Assembly: GCA_003506635.1 (NCBI GenBank)
Contig: DNZB01000343.1
Coordinates: 1-5,394, forward strand
Direction of reading: 5' to 3'
Source of the DNA: Parvularcula sp.
Lineage (GTDB): Bacteria; Pseudomonadota; Alphaproteobacteria; Caulobacterales; Parvularculaceae
DNA: 5,394 bases
Made by a program: the position numbers and the translations under genes. Below the pieces are notes generated by a model. It was given only the letters and a program-made list of their open reading frames with translations. It was not told where the DNA came from and made no database searches. The stretch's first letter is position 1; each line of letters opens with the position of its first letter. Below, in pieces: positions 1 through 5,394 of this stretch.

Positions 1-212
1 GCTTTCGCCTGGTCGAGGCGGCGCGCCTGATCGGCGGGCGCGACGCCCGGGACGCGGTCATCATAATCGCTGACGCCAGCGCTCGTTGCGGCGAAAGGAT
101 CCTCTTCAAGCGCGGTCTTCCAGTAATCTTCGAATATCGCCGAGGGCGGCTCAGCGCTCGCCGCTCCCAATAAGCAAAGCACGGCGGCGGCGGCGGCGAA
201 GCGGCGGCTCAT
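1..212 (-). CDS. N-terminal part of a secreted DUF885-like protein (runs off the left edge)
   Basis: The minus strand reads from an ATG at 212-210 without a stop to the window edge, giving 70 residues. Residues 1-20 look like a Sec signal peptide: a basic start (MSRRF), an alanine/leucine core, and an A-S-A site at 18-20 before EPP. The Cys at 13 is not in a good lipobox, so type I cleavage is more likely than lipidation. The mature start, with FEDYWKTALEEDPFAATSAG followed by a YDDR motif, resembles the N-terminus of DUF885 (PF05960) proteins, which are periplasmic or secreted putative peptidases. That family call rests on recall of a typical N-terminal pattern; the catalytic region would lie outside the window. 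No strong Shine-Dalgarno is visible before the ATG. The gene points away from the CRISPR locus and is probably a chromosomal neighbour unrelated to defence. Confidence 0.65.
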   Translation of the reverse strand, partial: MSRRFAAAAAVLCLLGAASAEPPSAIFEDYWKTALEEDPFAATSAGVSDYDDRVPGVAPADQARRLDQAK

Positions 213-765
213 GACGAAGACCCCGAATTGCGATTCGCGGACCATAGCGGCGCCGCGCCGCCTGCCAAAGAGCGCAAGGCAAGCAAGGCGCGGAAGCCCC
301 TCCCCCAAGCGGGCCCCCGCGCCTTTGGCGTCCCGACGGAGCGGTTTCGTTGGGCGACTATCCGCCGCCGGGACACCTTCGGCGCTGGCTGGCTGCCGCC
401 CGGTCCGCAAGGACCGCGCGAAAGGCCGCCGCAGGGCTGAATTGCGGGCAGCCTCGCCAAGTGTGGCGCGAACGCGCCAGCGCCGATTCAGTTCATATCC
501 TGATCGAAAAAGCCCTTGCCCCCGGGGCAGCTTCGCATGGCGCGCGGCCCGCGCCTGTGAACCATGTCACAGAAGGGGCCGCATTTTCGCCTTGCGCAAC
601 GGCGGTCGCCGGCTTGTGAAAATGCGTGAATTGGCCGCTGGCGCGCGGCCTGAACGACGACAGCTGCGGCAAGTCGAAATCGCCGCAAGACCCCGACGGC
701 TTCATCAAGAAAGCCGACGCTGGACCGGCCGAGCGCGCTTGGTAAGTAAAATGACTTAGGCAGGC
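213..765. other. Intergenic stretch without a convincing gene
   Basis: These roughly 550 bases separate the secreted-protein gene from the tracrRNA terminator. Open frames exist on both strands, but they give Arg/Ala/Pro-rich, low-complexity translations without recognisable motifs, as expected from GC-rich noncoding DNA. Structured spots seen are a perfect CTGTGA-N6-TCACAG palindrome at 555-572 (listed separately) and a 6-bp hairpin with a GCAA tetraloop at 401-416. A short GTG-started frame (626-745, 39 codons plus stop) has a plausible-looking C-terminus but no ribosome binding site, and I do not call it. I see no tRNA or rRNA. Confidence 0.6.
555..572. promoter_or_regulatory. CRP/FNR-type palindrome (TGTGA-N6-TCACA)
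   Basis: CTGTGA and TCACAG form perfect inverted 6-mers separated by ACCATG. The core TGTGA-N6-TCACA is exactly the half-site and spacing of CRP-family operators. It lies about 340 bp upstream of the secreted-protein start and about 200 bp beyond the tracrRNA 3' end, so its target is unclear. The palindrome is seen directly; binding by a Crp/Fnr-family regulator is inference. Confidence 0.35.
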
Positions 766-802
766 CCCAAAAGGAATCCCCCGTCCGGTTTCCCGAACGG
801 GG
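765..802 (-). terminator. Intrinsic terminator of the tracrRNA
   Basis: On the minus strand, CCCCGTTCGG (802-793) and CCGGACGGGG (788-779) form a 10-bp stem with one T-G wobble, closed by a GAAA tetraloop (792-789). It is followed by GATTCCTTTTGG, whose four Ts are at 772-769. On the plus strand the same stem has no T-tract behind it, so it acts on the minus-strand transcript. The T-tract is short and interrupted, so termination may be imperfect. The stem also serves as the 3' hairpin of the tracrRNA. Confidence 0.75.
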
Positions 803-858
803 TCATCCTGCAGTAGGTAAACTACTTTGCCGTGGCTTTCCTACCGACTTCCCAGTAT
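766..858 (-). ncRNA. tracrRNA, divergent from cas9
   Basis: This minus-strand RNA of about 90 nt is the trans-activating RNA that pairs with the pre-crRNA repeat, allowing RNase III processing and Cas9 loading. From 5' to 3' it has an anti-repeat (856-829) complementary to the repeat near cas2, a 5-bp hairpin AGTAG/CTACT with a TTTAC loop (826-812) in the nexus position, a linker, and the terminator hairpin (802-779). A TTGACA-17-AATCAT promoter at 892-864 predicts a start near 858-856, exactly at the anti-repeat edge. Anti-repeat, short hairpin, GC-rich terminator is the usual type II-C tracrRNA plan. Ends are predicted to within a few bases. Orientation is supported by the promoter and T-tract both lying on this strand. 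Confidence 0.85.
829..856 (-). repeat. tracrRNA anti-repeat
   Basis: Read on the plus strand, these 28 bases match the first 28 bases of the crRNA-sense repeat (5354 down to 5327) at 26 positions. The differences, at 839 and 848, give one A-C mismatch and one G.U wobble in the RNA duplex. The similarity stops at 857, where the tracrRNA is predicted to start. Divergence at two sites, with an attached promoter and terminator, identifies this copy as the anti-repeat rather than a stray array repeat. Confidence 0.85.
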
Positions 859-863
859 TGATC

Positions 864-892
864 ATGATTGAATGTCGACACCCGGTTGTCAA
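864..892 (-). promoter_or_regulatory. tracrRNA promoter
   Basis: On the minus strand a perfect TTGACA (892-887) is followed after 17 bases by AATCAT (869-864, four of six consensus matches). The expected start, about seven bases on, is A858 or A856, directly at the first base of the anti-repeat. The agreement of promoter spacing with the RNA boundary supports the call. It overlaps the putative cas9 promoter on the other strand. Confidence 0.65.
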
Positions 893-915
893 TACTCCCC
901 TTCGCCGATGATAAA
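868..915 (+). promoter_or_regulatory. Probable cas9 operon promoter region
   Basis: Two sigma-70-like options lie here. One is TTGAAT (868-873), 17 bases, AATACT (891-896), which predicts a start near 903 and leaves a leader of about 25 nt containing the ribosome binding site. The other is TTGTCA (886-891), 18 bases, GATAAA (910-915), which would start near 922 and leave almost no leader. I prefer the first for that reason. Both overlap the divergent tracrRNA promoter: TTGTCA and the minus-strand TTGACA share bases 887-891. Confidence 0.45.
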
Positions 916-919
916 ATGC

Positions 920-924
920 GAGGG
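920..924 (+). promoter_or_regulatory. Ribosome binding site that fixes the cas9 start
   Basis: GAGGG sits three bases before the ATG at 928. It is the only purine-rich Shine-Dalgarno-like stretch near the possible starts. The TTG at 868 and the ATG at 916 lack one, and the TTG also lies inside the promoter region. The spacing is slightly short, so strength may be modest. Confidence 0.55.
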
Positions 925-927
925 AAA

Positions 928-3900
928 ATGCCGGAACGGGTGCTTGGACTTGACGTCGGCATCGCCTCTTGCGGTTGGGGGGTGCTGGATGTCGAAAACG
1001 GACGGCTGATCGCCGCTGGCGTCCGGTGTTTCGACGCGCCGCTCGTCGAAAAGACCGGCGAGCCCAAAAGCGCCGGGCGCCGGCTGGCGCGAGGCCAGCG
1101 CCGCATCATCAGGAGGCGCCGCCAGCGGATGAACGCCGCGCGCAAACTCCTCGTCGATTACGGCCTTCTTTCATCTTCAGATCGCGATGCGCTTCATGCA
1201 GCGGCGCAGTCGGCCGCGCCGCACTCCCCGTGGGCTCTGCGCTCCGCCGCGCTGGAGCGGAAGCTGTCGCCGCCGGAATGCGCCGCTGTTCTCGGGCATA
1301 TCGCCCGTCATCGCGGGTTCCGTTCAAACGCGAAAACTGTCGCCGGCAACGCCGCCGACGAAACTTCGAAAATGAAAAAGGACATGGCGAAGACGAGCGA
1401 GAAGCTCGCGCAATACCGGTCCTTCGGCGATATGGTGTCAAACGATCCGGTGTTCGCCGCCAGAAAGCGAAATCGCGACAAGGACTACGCGCTCACGCCT
1501 TATCGAAGCGATCTTGAGCAGGAGGTGAATGCGATTTTCACCGCGCAGCGCCGCTTCGGCAATGACGCGATGACGGTAGACCTGCAAAGCCGATTCGCAC
1601 AGATCGCGTTCTCGCAGCGGCCGCTTCCGGATAGTGACGGTAAGGTCGGCGACTGTCCTTTTGAGCCGGCCGAGAAACGCGCCGCCCGGCGGTCGCCGTC
1701 GTTCGAACTCTTTCGCTTCCTGTCGCGCCTCACCGCACTTGAACTTTCGATCGGCCGGGCCCCCGCGCGGCGCCTCAATCGCAGCGAAATCGCGGCTGCT
1801 GTAAAGCTGTTTGGCGTCAACAAGTCGCTCACCTTTGCAGCGCTGCGCAAGGCGCTCGAAATCGACCCCAACGCCAGATTCTCCGTTCCAGAAGGCGACA
1901 AGAAGGGGAAATCTCTCGATGTCGTCGCCCGCGCCGGCGCCGCAGCGGAAGGGACAAAGACGCTGCACGACGCGCTTGGCGAGGCGGCGTGGGCATCGTT
2001 ACGCAAAACGCCCGAGCGTCTTGACCGCATTGCGGAGGTGCTTTCGTTCCGCGAAGACCTTGACAGCATCCGCCAGGGGCTGGCCGAAGCCGGCGCCGAA
2101 CCCGCTATCGCCGATCGCCTCGTCGAGGCCGCCGGGCAGGGCGAATTCAGGGAGTTCACCCGCGCCGGCCATATCTCGGCGAAGGCGTGCCGCGCCATCA
2201 TTCCGCATCTGATGGAGGGTCTTGTCTACTCGGAGGCGTGCGAACGCGCCGGCTATGACCACGCAGCGCGCCCGCAAACATCGCTGAAGGACATCAACAG
2301 CCCCGTGACGCGCCGCGCATTTCTGGAGACGATAAAACAGGTCCGGGCGATCGTCCGGGAACACGGTCCGATCGACAATGTTCACATCGAGCTCGCGCGC
2401 GCCGTCGGCAAGAGCGCGGAAGAACGCAAGAAACTAAAAGACGGTCTTGAAGAACGCACCGCCGAGAAGGAGCGCCGGCGTGAAGAGGCTTCCGGCATTT
2501 TGAAGCGCCGCGCGACTGACGACGAGCTGTTGCGCTACGAACTCGCGTTCGAACAGCAGTGGAAGTGCATCTACAGCGGCGAACCGATCGCCGGCGACGG
2601 ATTTGCCGCCAACGATACGCGCTATCAGGTCGATCACATCTTGCCTTGGAGCCGGTTCGGCGACGATTCCTATTTGAACAAGACGCTGTGCACGACGCGC
2701 GCCAATCAGGAAAAGCGCGGCCGCACGCCTTATGAGTGGTATACGGCTGACAAGCCGGAGGACGATTGGGCGCTCTATGAGGCGCGGGTCGAAAGTCTGT
2801 CGCGGGATCAGGTGAAAGGCCGGAAGAAGCGGAATTTCCTTCTGAAAAACGCGGAGGCCATCGAGGAGCGATTCAGGGCGCGCAATCTTCACGATACGCA
2901 ATGGGTGACGCGCCTTCTAGCGGACGAACTCGCGCGCATGTTCCCTCCGCGCGACGCACGGCGGACCGGCGACAGCGATGAACGGCGCGTTTTCGCGCGG
3001 CCGGGCGCCGTCACTTCGAAGCTGCGCCGGGCCTGGGGGCTTGAGGGGCTGAAGAAAAATGAACAGGGCGAGCGGGTTTCAGACGACCGCCATCACGCCG
3101 TCGACGCGCTTGTGCTGGCGGCGACGACCGAAAGCCTGCTGCAGAAGATGACCCGGGAAATCCAGCAGCGTGAGCGCGAAGGCCGGCAGGACGACATTTT
3201 TCATGTCCAGCAGCCATGGCCGGGATTTCGAATGGATGTGGAAAAGGCCGTCTACGGAGAAAATGGCGGCGGCGGTGTCTTCGTAAGCCGGGCGGAACGG
3301 CGCCGGGCGCGAGGGAAGGCGCACGACGCAACAATCAAGCAGGTGCGCGAGATCGACGGCGAACAGCGCGTTTACATCCGCAAGGACGTGCTGAAGCTGA
3401 CCGCCGCGGACCTTGACCTGATCCCCGTTCCGGCGCCTTACGGCAAAATCGCGGACCCGCGAAAACTCCGCGACGAAATGGTGGAGTCGCTGCGCGCATG
3501 GCTCGAAGCGCCGCTTGCCGAGCGCAAGAAGACTCCGCCGCTGTCGCCAAAGGGCGACCCCATCCGCAAGGTGCGGCTCTTATCAAAAGACAAGGTCGCC
3601 GTCGAACTTAACGGCGGCACGGTCGATCGCGGCGACATGGCGCGCGTCGACGTGTTCCGGAAGCAGAACGCCAGGGGGAAATGGGAATTCTACGTCGTGC
3701 CCGTGTATCCGCACCAGATCGCGACGATGGATACGCCGCCCGAGAAATATGTGCGCGGCGCGACTGACGAAGCCGAATGGCCGATGCTCGATGGGTCTTT
3801 CGAGTTCTTGTGGTCGCTCAATCCCATGGACTGGCTTGAAATCGTGAAATCAAATGGCGAAGCCGTCGAAGGATATTACCGGAGCCTCGACCGCGCCACC

Positions 3901-4062
3901 GGCGCGATCAATTTGTCTCCGCCCCACACGAAGGACGCAATGATAAGAAGCATCGGCGTCAAAACCCTTTCTTCATTTCGAAAGTTCAGGATCGACCGCT
4001 TGGGCCGCAAATCGGAAGTGTTGCGTGAGGTCCGGACATGGCGTGGAAAGGCCTGCACCTGA
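928..4062 (+). CDS. cas9: Type II-C CRISPR RNA-guided endonuclease Cas9
   Basis: Cas9 binds the crRNA:tracrRNA duplex and cuts matching DNA next to a PAM, with HNH cutting the target strand and RuvC the other. The protein has 1044 residues, within the compact II-C size range. RuvC-I is LGLDVGIASCGWGVLD with Asp9. The Arg-rich bridge helix is about 51-75 (RRIIRRRRQR), and a recognition lobe spans about 80-470. RuvC-II is IDNVHIELAR with Glu488. HNH is YQVDHILPWSRF with Asp569/His570 and Asn593. RuvC-III is DDRHHAVDALVLA with His723 and Asp726. The C-terminal part, about 800-1044, is the expected PAM-interacting region. Every catalytic residue is present, so it should be an active nuclease. The open frame extends upstream to a TTG at 868, but the ATG at 928 has a GAGGG site and gives the usual short lead into RuvC-I. 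It overlaps cas1 by 25 bases. The PAM cannot be read from sequence. Confidence 0.97.
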   Translation: MPERVLGLDVGIASCGWGVLDVENGRLIAAGVRCFDAPLVEKTGEPKSAGRRLARGQRRIIRRRRQRMNAARKLLVDYGLLSSSDRDALHAAAQSAAPHSPWALRSAALERKLSPPECAAVLGHIARHRGFRSNAKTVAGNAADETSKMKKDMAKTSEKLAQYRSFGDMVSNDPVFAARKRNRDKDYALTPYRSDLEQEVNAIFTAQRRFGNDAMTVDLQSRFAQIAFSQRPLPDSDGKVGDCPFEPAEKRAARRSPSFELFRFLSRLTALELSIGRAPARRLNRSEIAAAVKLFGVNKSLTFAALRKALEIDPNARFSVPEGDKKGKSLDVVARAGAAAEGTKTLHDALGEAAWASLRKTPERLDRIAEVLSFREDLDSIRQGLAEAGAEPAIADRLVEAAGQGEFREFTRAGHISAKACRAIIPHLMEGLVYSEACERAGYDHAARPQTSLKDINSPVTRRAFLETIKQVRAIVREHGPIDNVHIELARAVGKSAEERKKLKDGLEERTAEKERRREEASGILKRRATDDELLRYELAFEQQWKCIYSGEPIAGDGFAANDTRYQVDHILPWSRFGDDSYLNKTLCTTRANQEKRGRTPYEWYTADKPEDDWALYEARVESLSRDQVKGRKKRNFLLKNAEAIEERFRARNLHDTQWVTRLLADELARMFPPRDARRTGDSDERRVFARPGAVTSKLRRAWGLEGLKKNEQGERVSDDRHHAVDALVLAATTESLLQKMTREIQQREREGRQDDIFHVQQPWPGFRMDVEKAVYGENGGGGVFVSRAERRRARGKAHDATIKQVREIDGEQRVYIRKDVLKLTAADLDLIPVPAPYGKIADPRKLRDEMVESLRAWLEAPLAERKKTPPLSPKGDPIRKVRLLSKDKVAVELNGGTVDRGDMARVDVFRKQNARGKWEFYVVPVYPHQIATMDTPPEKYVRGATDEAEWPMLDGSFEFLWSLNPMDWLEIVKSNGEAVEGYYRSLDRATGAINLSPPHTKDAMIRSIGVKTLSSFRKFRIDRLGRKSEVLREVRTWRGKACT

Positions 4063-4934
4063 CGAAGCCGGTCCGCCTGTCGCTCAGCGGCGGGCAGATC
4101 GTCGCGGCGCTTGACGAGGGCGAGGTGAAAGCGCCGCTCGAAGACATCGCGTATGTCATTATCGACACGCCGCAGGCGACGCTGACGAGCGGGCTTGTTT
4201 CCGCCGCGATGGACGCCGGCGTCGCCATGCTGTTCGCTGACGCGCGCCACGCGCCGTCAGGACTCCTGCTGCCGTTTCACAGGCACCACCTGCAAGGCGC
4301 GGTTGTGCGGCTTCAGGTCGAGGCGCGCGAGAGCCTGAAGGGTCGCCTCTGGCGCGACATCGTGCGCGCGAAAATCCTCAACCAGGCCGCCGCGCTCGCC
4401 CTCGCCGGGCGCGACGGCGCGGAGATGCTGAAGGAAACGGCGCGCCACGTCGAACCCGGCGACCCCGGCAATGTCGAGGCGCGCGCGGCGCGCAATTACT
4501 GGGGCCGGTTCTTCGACGGTTATACGCGCGACAGCGAAGGCGATCTTCGCAACAAGCTGCTGAATTACGGCTACGCCGTAATTCGCGCGAGCGTGGCGCG
4601 CGCGCTGGTCGCCGTTGGCCTTGTTCCCGCGATCGGCCTCAAACATGACGGCGCCGCCAACGCTTTCAACCTCGCCGACGATCTGGTCGAACCGTTCCGC
4701 CCGTTTGTCGATCTGCTCGCCCGGAAGACGGCGGCGGACCGGGATGCCGTCAGTGAGCTGACGATTGACGATCGCCGCGCGATGGCCGGCGCGCTGATGC
4801 TGAACGCCGCCCTGCGCGATGGAAAGATGACGCTGCTCGCCGCGGCGGAGAAGAGCGCCGCAAGCCTCGTCCGCGCCTTCGAAGCCGGCCAGCCGGCTCT
4901 GCTCGACCTGCCCTCGCTGGAAGACGCGCCGTGA
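4038..4934 (+). CDS. cas1: CRISPR adaptation integrase Cas1 (type II)
   Basis: Cas1 is the metal-dependent integrase that, with Cas2, inserts new spacers at the leader end of the array. The 298-residue length is normal for type II. The start MAWKGLHLTKPVRLSL and the region LEDIAYVIIDTPQATLTSGL fit the N-terminal beta domain of alphaproteobacterial II-C Cas1. The C-terminal helical domain carries the metal ligands: Glu147 in NVEARAARNYWGRFF, His203 in GLKHDG, and Asp214/Asp215 with Glu218 in NLADDLVEPFRP. The ATG at 4038 lies inside the end of cas9 and is preceded by GTGAGG (4025-4030, seven bases away), indicating coupled translation. Its TGA overlaps the cas2 start in GTGA. All the motifs expected for activity are present. 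Confidence 0.97.
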   Translation: MAWKGLHLTKPVRLSLSGGQIVAALDEGEVKAPLEDIAYVIIDTPQATLTSGLVSAAMDAGVAMLFADARHAPSGLLLPFHRHHLQGAVVRLQVEARESLKGRLWRDIVRAKILNQAAALALAGRDGAEMLKETARHVEPGDPGNVEARAARNYWGRFFDGYTRDSEGDLRNKLLNYGYAVIRASVARALVAVGLVPAIGLKHDGAANAFNLADDLVEPFRPFVDLLARKTAADRDAVSELTIDDRRAMAGALMLNAALRDGKMTLLAAAEKSAASLVRAFEAGQPALLDLPSLEDAP

Positions 4935-5260
4935 AGGCGGAGGAAGCGCGGTTCATGTGGCTGTTCGTTTTCTTCGACCTGCCTGTCGGCACGAAGACCG
5001 ACCGCCGTAACGCCACGCGCTTCCGCAAATTCCTGAAAGATGATGGCTTCATGATGCTGCAATGGTCCGTCTACGCACGGATTTGCCGGGCGGAGGAAGG
5101 CGCCGAAAAGCACATGGGGCGCGTGACGAAAAACTTGCCCCCGCGCGGCAGTGTCCGTACCTTGCAAGTGACGGACAAGCAGTATGCGCGTATGCGACTG
5201 CTGCTCGGCGAAGCGACCTTCAGTGAGAAAAATGCGCCACAGCAACTCGTTCTCCTCTGA
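4931..5260 (+). CDS. cas2: CRISPR adaptation protein Cas2
   Basis: Cas2 is the small ferredoxin-fold protein that bridges two Cas1 dimers in the spacer-integration complex. The product has 109 residues. Features seen are the first beta strand FMWLFVFFDLPVGT, with the conserved Asp16 of the family, then RFRKFLKDDGFMMLQWSVYARIC and VRTLQVTDKQYARM, matching alphaproteobacterial II-C Cas2. The GTG start at 4931 overlaps the cas1 stop by four bases (GTGA), the classic sign of translational coupling. A second possible start is the ATG at 4955 (residue 9), which has GGAGGA at 4939-4944 ten bases upstream. I prefer GTG because the family usually carries the short xAEExRF lead before the first strand. 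The coding end is part of a strong hairpin. No csn2 or cas4 follows, which supports subtype II-C. Confidence 0.95.
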   Translation: MKAEEARFMWLFVFFDLPVGTKTDRRNATRFRKFLKDDGFMMLQWSVYARICRAEEGAEKHMGRVTKNLPPRGSVRTLQVTDKQYARMRLLLGEATFSEKNAPQQLVLL

Positions 5261-5292
5261 AATCCGCGCCGGCAAAAGCGCGGGTTTCAGAG
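5255..5292. terminator. 15-bp hairpin at the end of the cas operon
   Basis: CTCTGAAATCCGCGC (5255-5269) pairs with GCGCGGGTTTCAGAG (5278-5292) over 15 positions with one T-G wobble and an eight-base loop. The left arm includes the cas2 stop codon. Neither strand has a T-tract after the stem, so it is not a textbook intrinsic terminator. It sits where the plus-strand cas operon meets the minus-strand array transcript, so a two-way barrier or an mRNA 3'-end stabiliser is a reasonable inference. Confidence 0.5.
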
Positions 5293-5318
5293 AAGGAACA
5301 AGGACTTCGGCGACTCAG

Positions 5319-5327
5319 AGCCTACCA
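5319..5327 (-). promoter_or_regulatory. Extended -10 element inside the repeat
   Basis: The 3' end of the repeat in crRNA sense is TGGTAGGCT, an extended -10 (TGN) followed by TAGGCT. Type II-C repeats of Neisseria and Campylobacter carry such elements, which start transcription within each following spacer. Here the match to TATAAT is only three of six and no good -35 lies 17 bases upstream (CTTCCC), so the call is by analogy. Confidence 0.35.
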
Positions 5328-5354
5328 CTGGGAAATCGGTAGGGAAGCCACGGC
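5319..5354 (-). CRISPR. 36-nt CRISPR repeat, cas-proximal copy (array continues or is truncated at the window edge)
   Basis: Read on the minus strand this begins GCCGTGGCTTCCCTACCGAT and ends GGTAGGCT. It has the usual 36-nt length and closely resembles repeats I recall from alphaproteobacterial II-C loci. Its first 28 bases pair with the tracrRNA anti-repeat (27 of 28, counting one wobble). It is internally symmetric: CCTACC at 5321-5326 against GGTAGG at 5338-5343. Complementarity to the anti-repeat sets the crRNA direction as minus, so this would be the last repeat of the transcript, nearest cas2. Only one copy is visible and no second begins in the 40 bases that follow, so the array itself is inferred. 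Confidence 0.75.
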
Positions 5355-5361
5355 GGGGTCA

Positions 5362-5394
5362 AGCGGAACCGGACCCTGCGGGGCCAGTTCCGCT
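5362..5394. repeat. Inverted repeat at the window edge, beside the CRISPR repeat
   Basis: AGCGGAAC (5362-5369) is the perfect inverse complement of GTTCCGCT (5387-5394). Inside, GG/CC and CCC/GGG extend the stem to about 13 pairs around a TGCG loop, with one mismatch and one bulge. It begins seven bases after the repeat and ends exactly at the window edge, so whether a T-tract or another repeat follows is unknown. It may be a spacer with dyad symmetry or a terminator-like hairpin. Confidence 0.5.

Noticed and set aside
401..416. 6-bp hairpin with GCAA tetraloop, possible structured RNA
   Set aside because: Too short alone. I could not fit the surroundings to RNase P, 6S, SRP or a tRNA, and GC-rich DNA gives such stems often.
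209..460. 83-codon minus-strand open frame
   Set aside because: It overlaps the start of the secreted-protein gene, with no recognisable domain and no ribosome binding site.
626..745. 39-codon GTG-started frame ending in a plausible charged C-terminus (DPDGFIKKADAGPAERAW)
   Set aside because: No Shine-Dalgarno, very short, no recognised family. It could be a gene remnant, but the evidence is too thin to call.
211..759. 182-codon plus-strand open frame upstream of the locus
   Set aside because: Arg/Pro/Ala-rich low-complexity translation with no motif. It overlaps other equally open frames, as expected of GC-rich noncoding DNA.
868..927. 20-residue N-terminal extension of Cas9 from a TTG start
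   Set aside because: The TTG lacks a ribosome binding site, lies within the overlapping promoters, and adds residues not expected before RuvC-I. The ATG at 928 has GAGGG in front of it.
1109..1441. Long minus-strand and alternate-frame open frames inside cas9, cas1 and cas2
   Set aside because: They are shadows of the GC-rich coding frames, with no motifs and no independent start signals.
4931..5260. Possibility of an undescribed accessory protein in the operon
   Set aside because: All three operon products are standard cas9, cas1 and cas2, with overlaps leaving no room for another gene.
5246..5281. Degenerate second CRISPR repeat around the GAAATC at 5259-5264
   Set aside because: Ungapped alignment to the 36-nt repeat matches only about 16 positions, mostly one hexamer, and the segment is coding plus hairpin.

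Overview
The window is GC-rich, with GC-ending codons and proteins close to those of Alphaproteobacteria (Hyphomicrobiales/Rhodobacterales-like). I cannot name a genus from sequence alone. Its core is a compact subtype II-C CRISPR-Cas locus: cas9, cas1 and cas2 in one tightly overlapping operon with no csn2 or cas4, a divergent tracrRNA in front of cas9, and a CRISPR repeat behind cas2.

Layout. Positions 1-212 (minus strand) hold the N-terminus of a secreted protein with a signal peptide, probably DUF885 family, which runs off the left edge. Positions 213-765 are a GC-rich intergenic stretch without a convincing gene; its one clear structured site is a perfect CRP-like palindrome at 555-572. 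Positions about 766-858 (minus strand) read as a tracrRNA: an anti-repeat at its 5' end, a small nexus-like hairpin, and a 10-bp hairpin with a GAAA loop followed by a short T-tract. Its promoter (TTGACA, 17 nt, AATCAT) lies at 864-892 and is interleaved with the likely cas9 promoter on the other strand. Positions 928-4062 encode Cas9 (1044 aa, all RuvC and HNH catalytic residues present), 4038-4934 Cas1 and 4931-5260 Cas2. A strong 15-bp hairpin (5255-5292) begins inside the cas2 stop region. A 36-nt repeat at 5319-5354, read on the minus strand, is the partner of the tracrRNA anti-repeat. The window ends 40 nt later, before any second repeat copy.

How it works together. Cas1-Cas2 would insert new spacers. 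The array would be transcribed on the minus strand towards cas2, probably from an extended -10 element carried by each repeat. The tracrRNA pairs with the repeat over 27 of 28 aligned positions, counting one G.U wobble, and this duplex is what Cas9 and RNase III would recognise and process. The cas operon and the array converge at the hairpin after cas2. The protein set is a known system. The less routine observations are the RNA and regulatory architecture: the tracrRNA is not among the protein genes, its promoter overlaps that of cas9, and the segment beside the repeat is an unusual palindrome.
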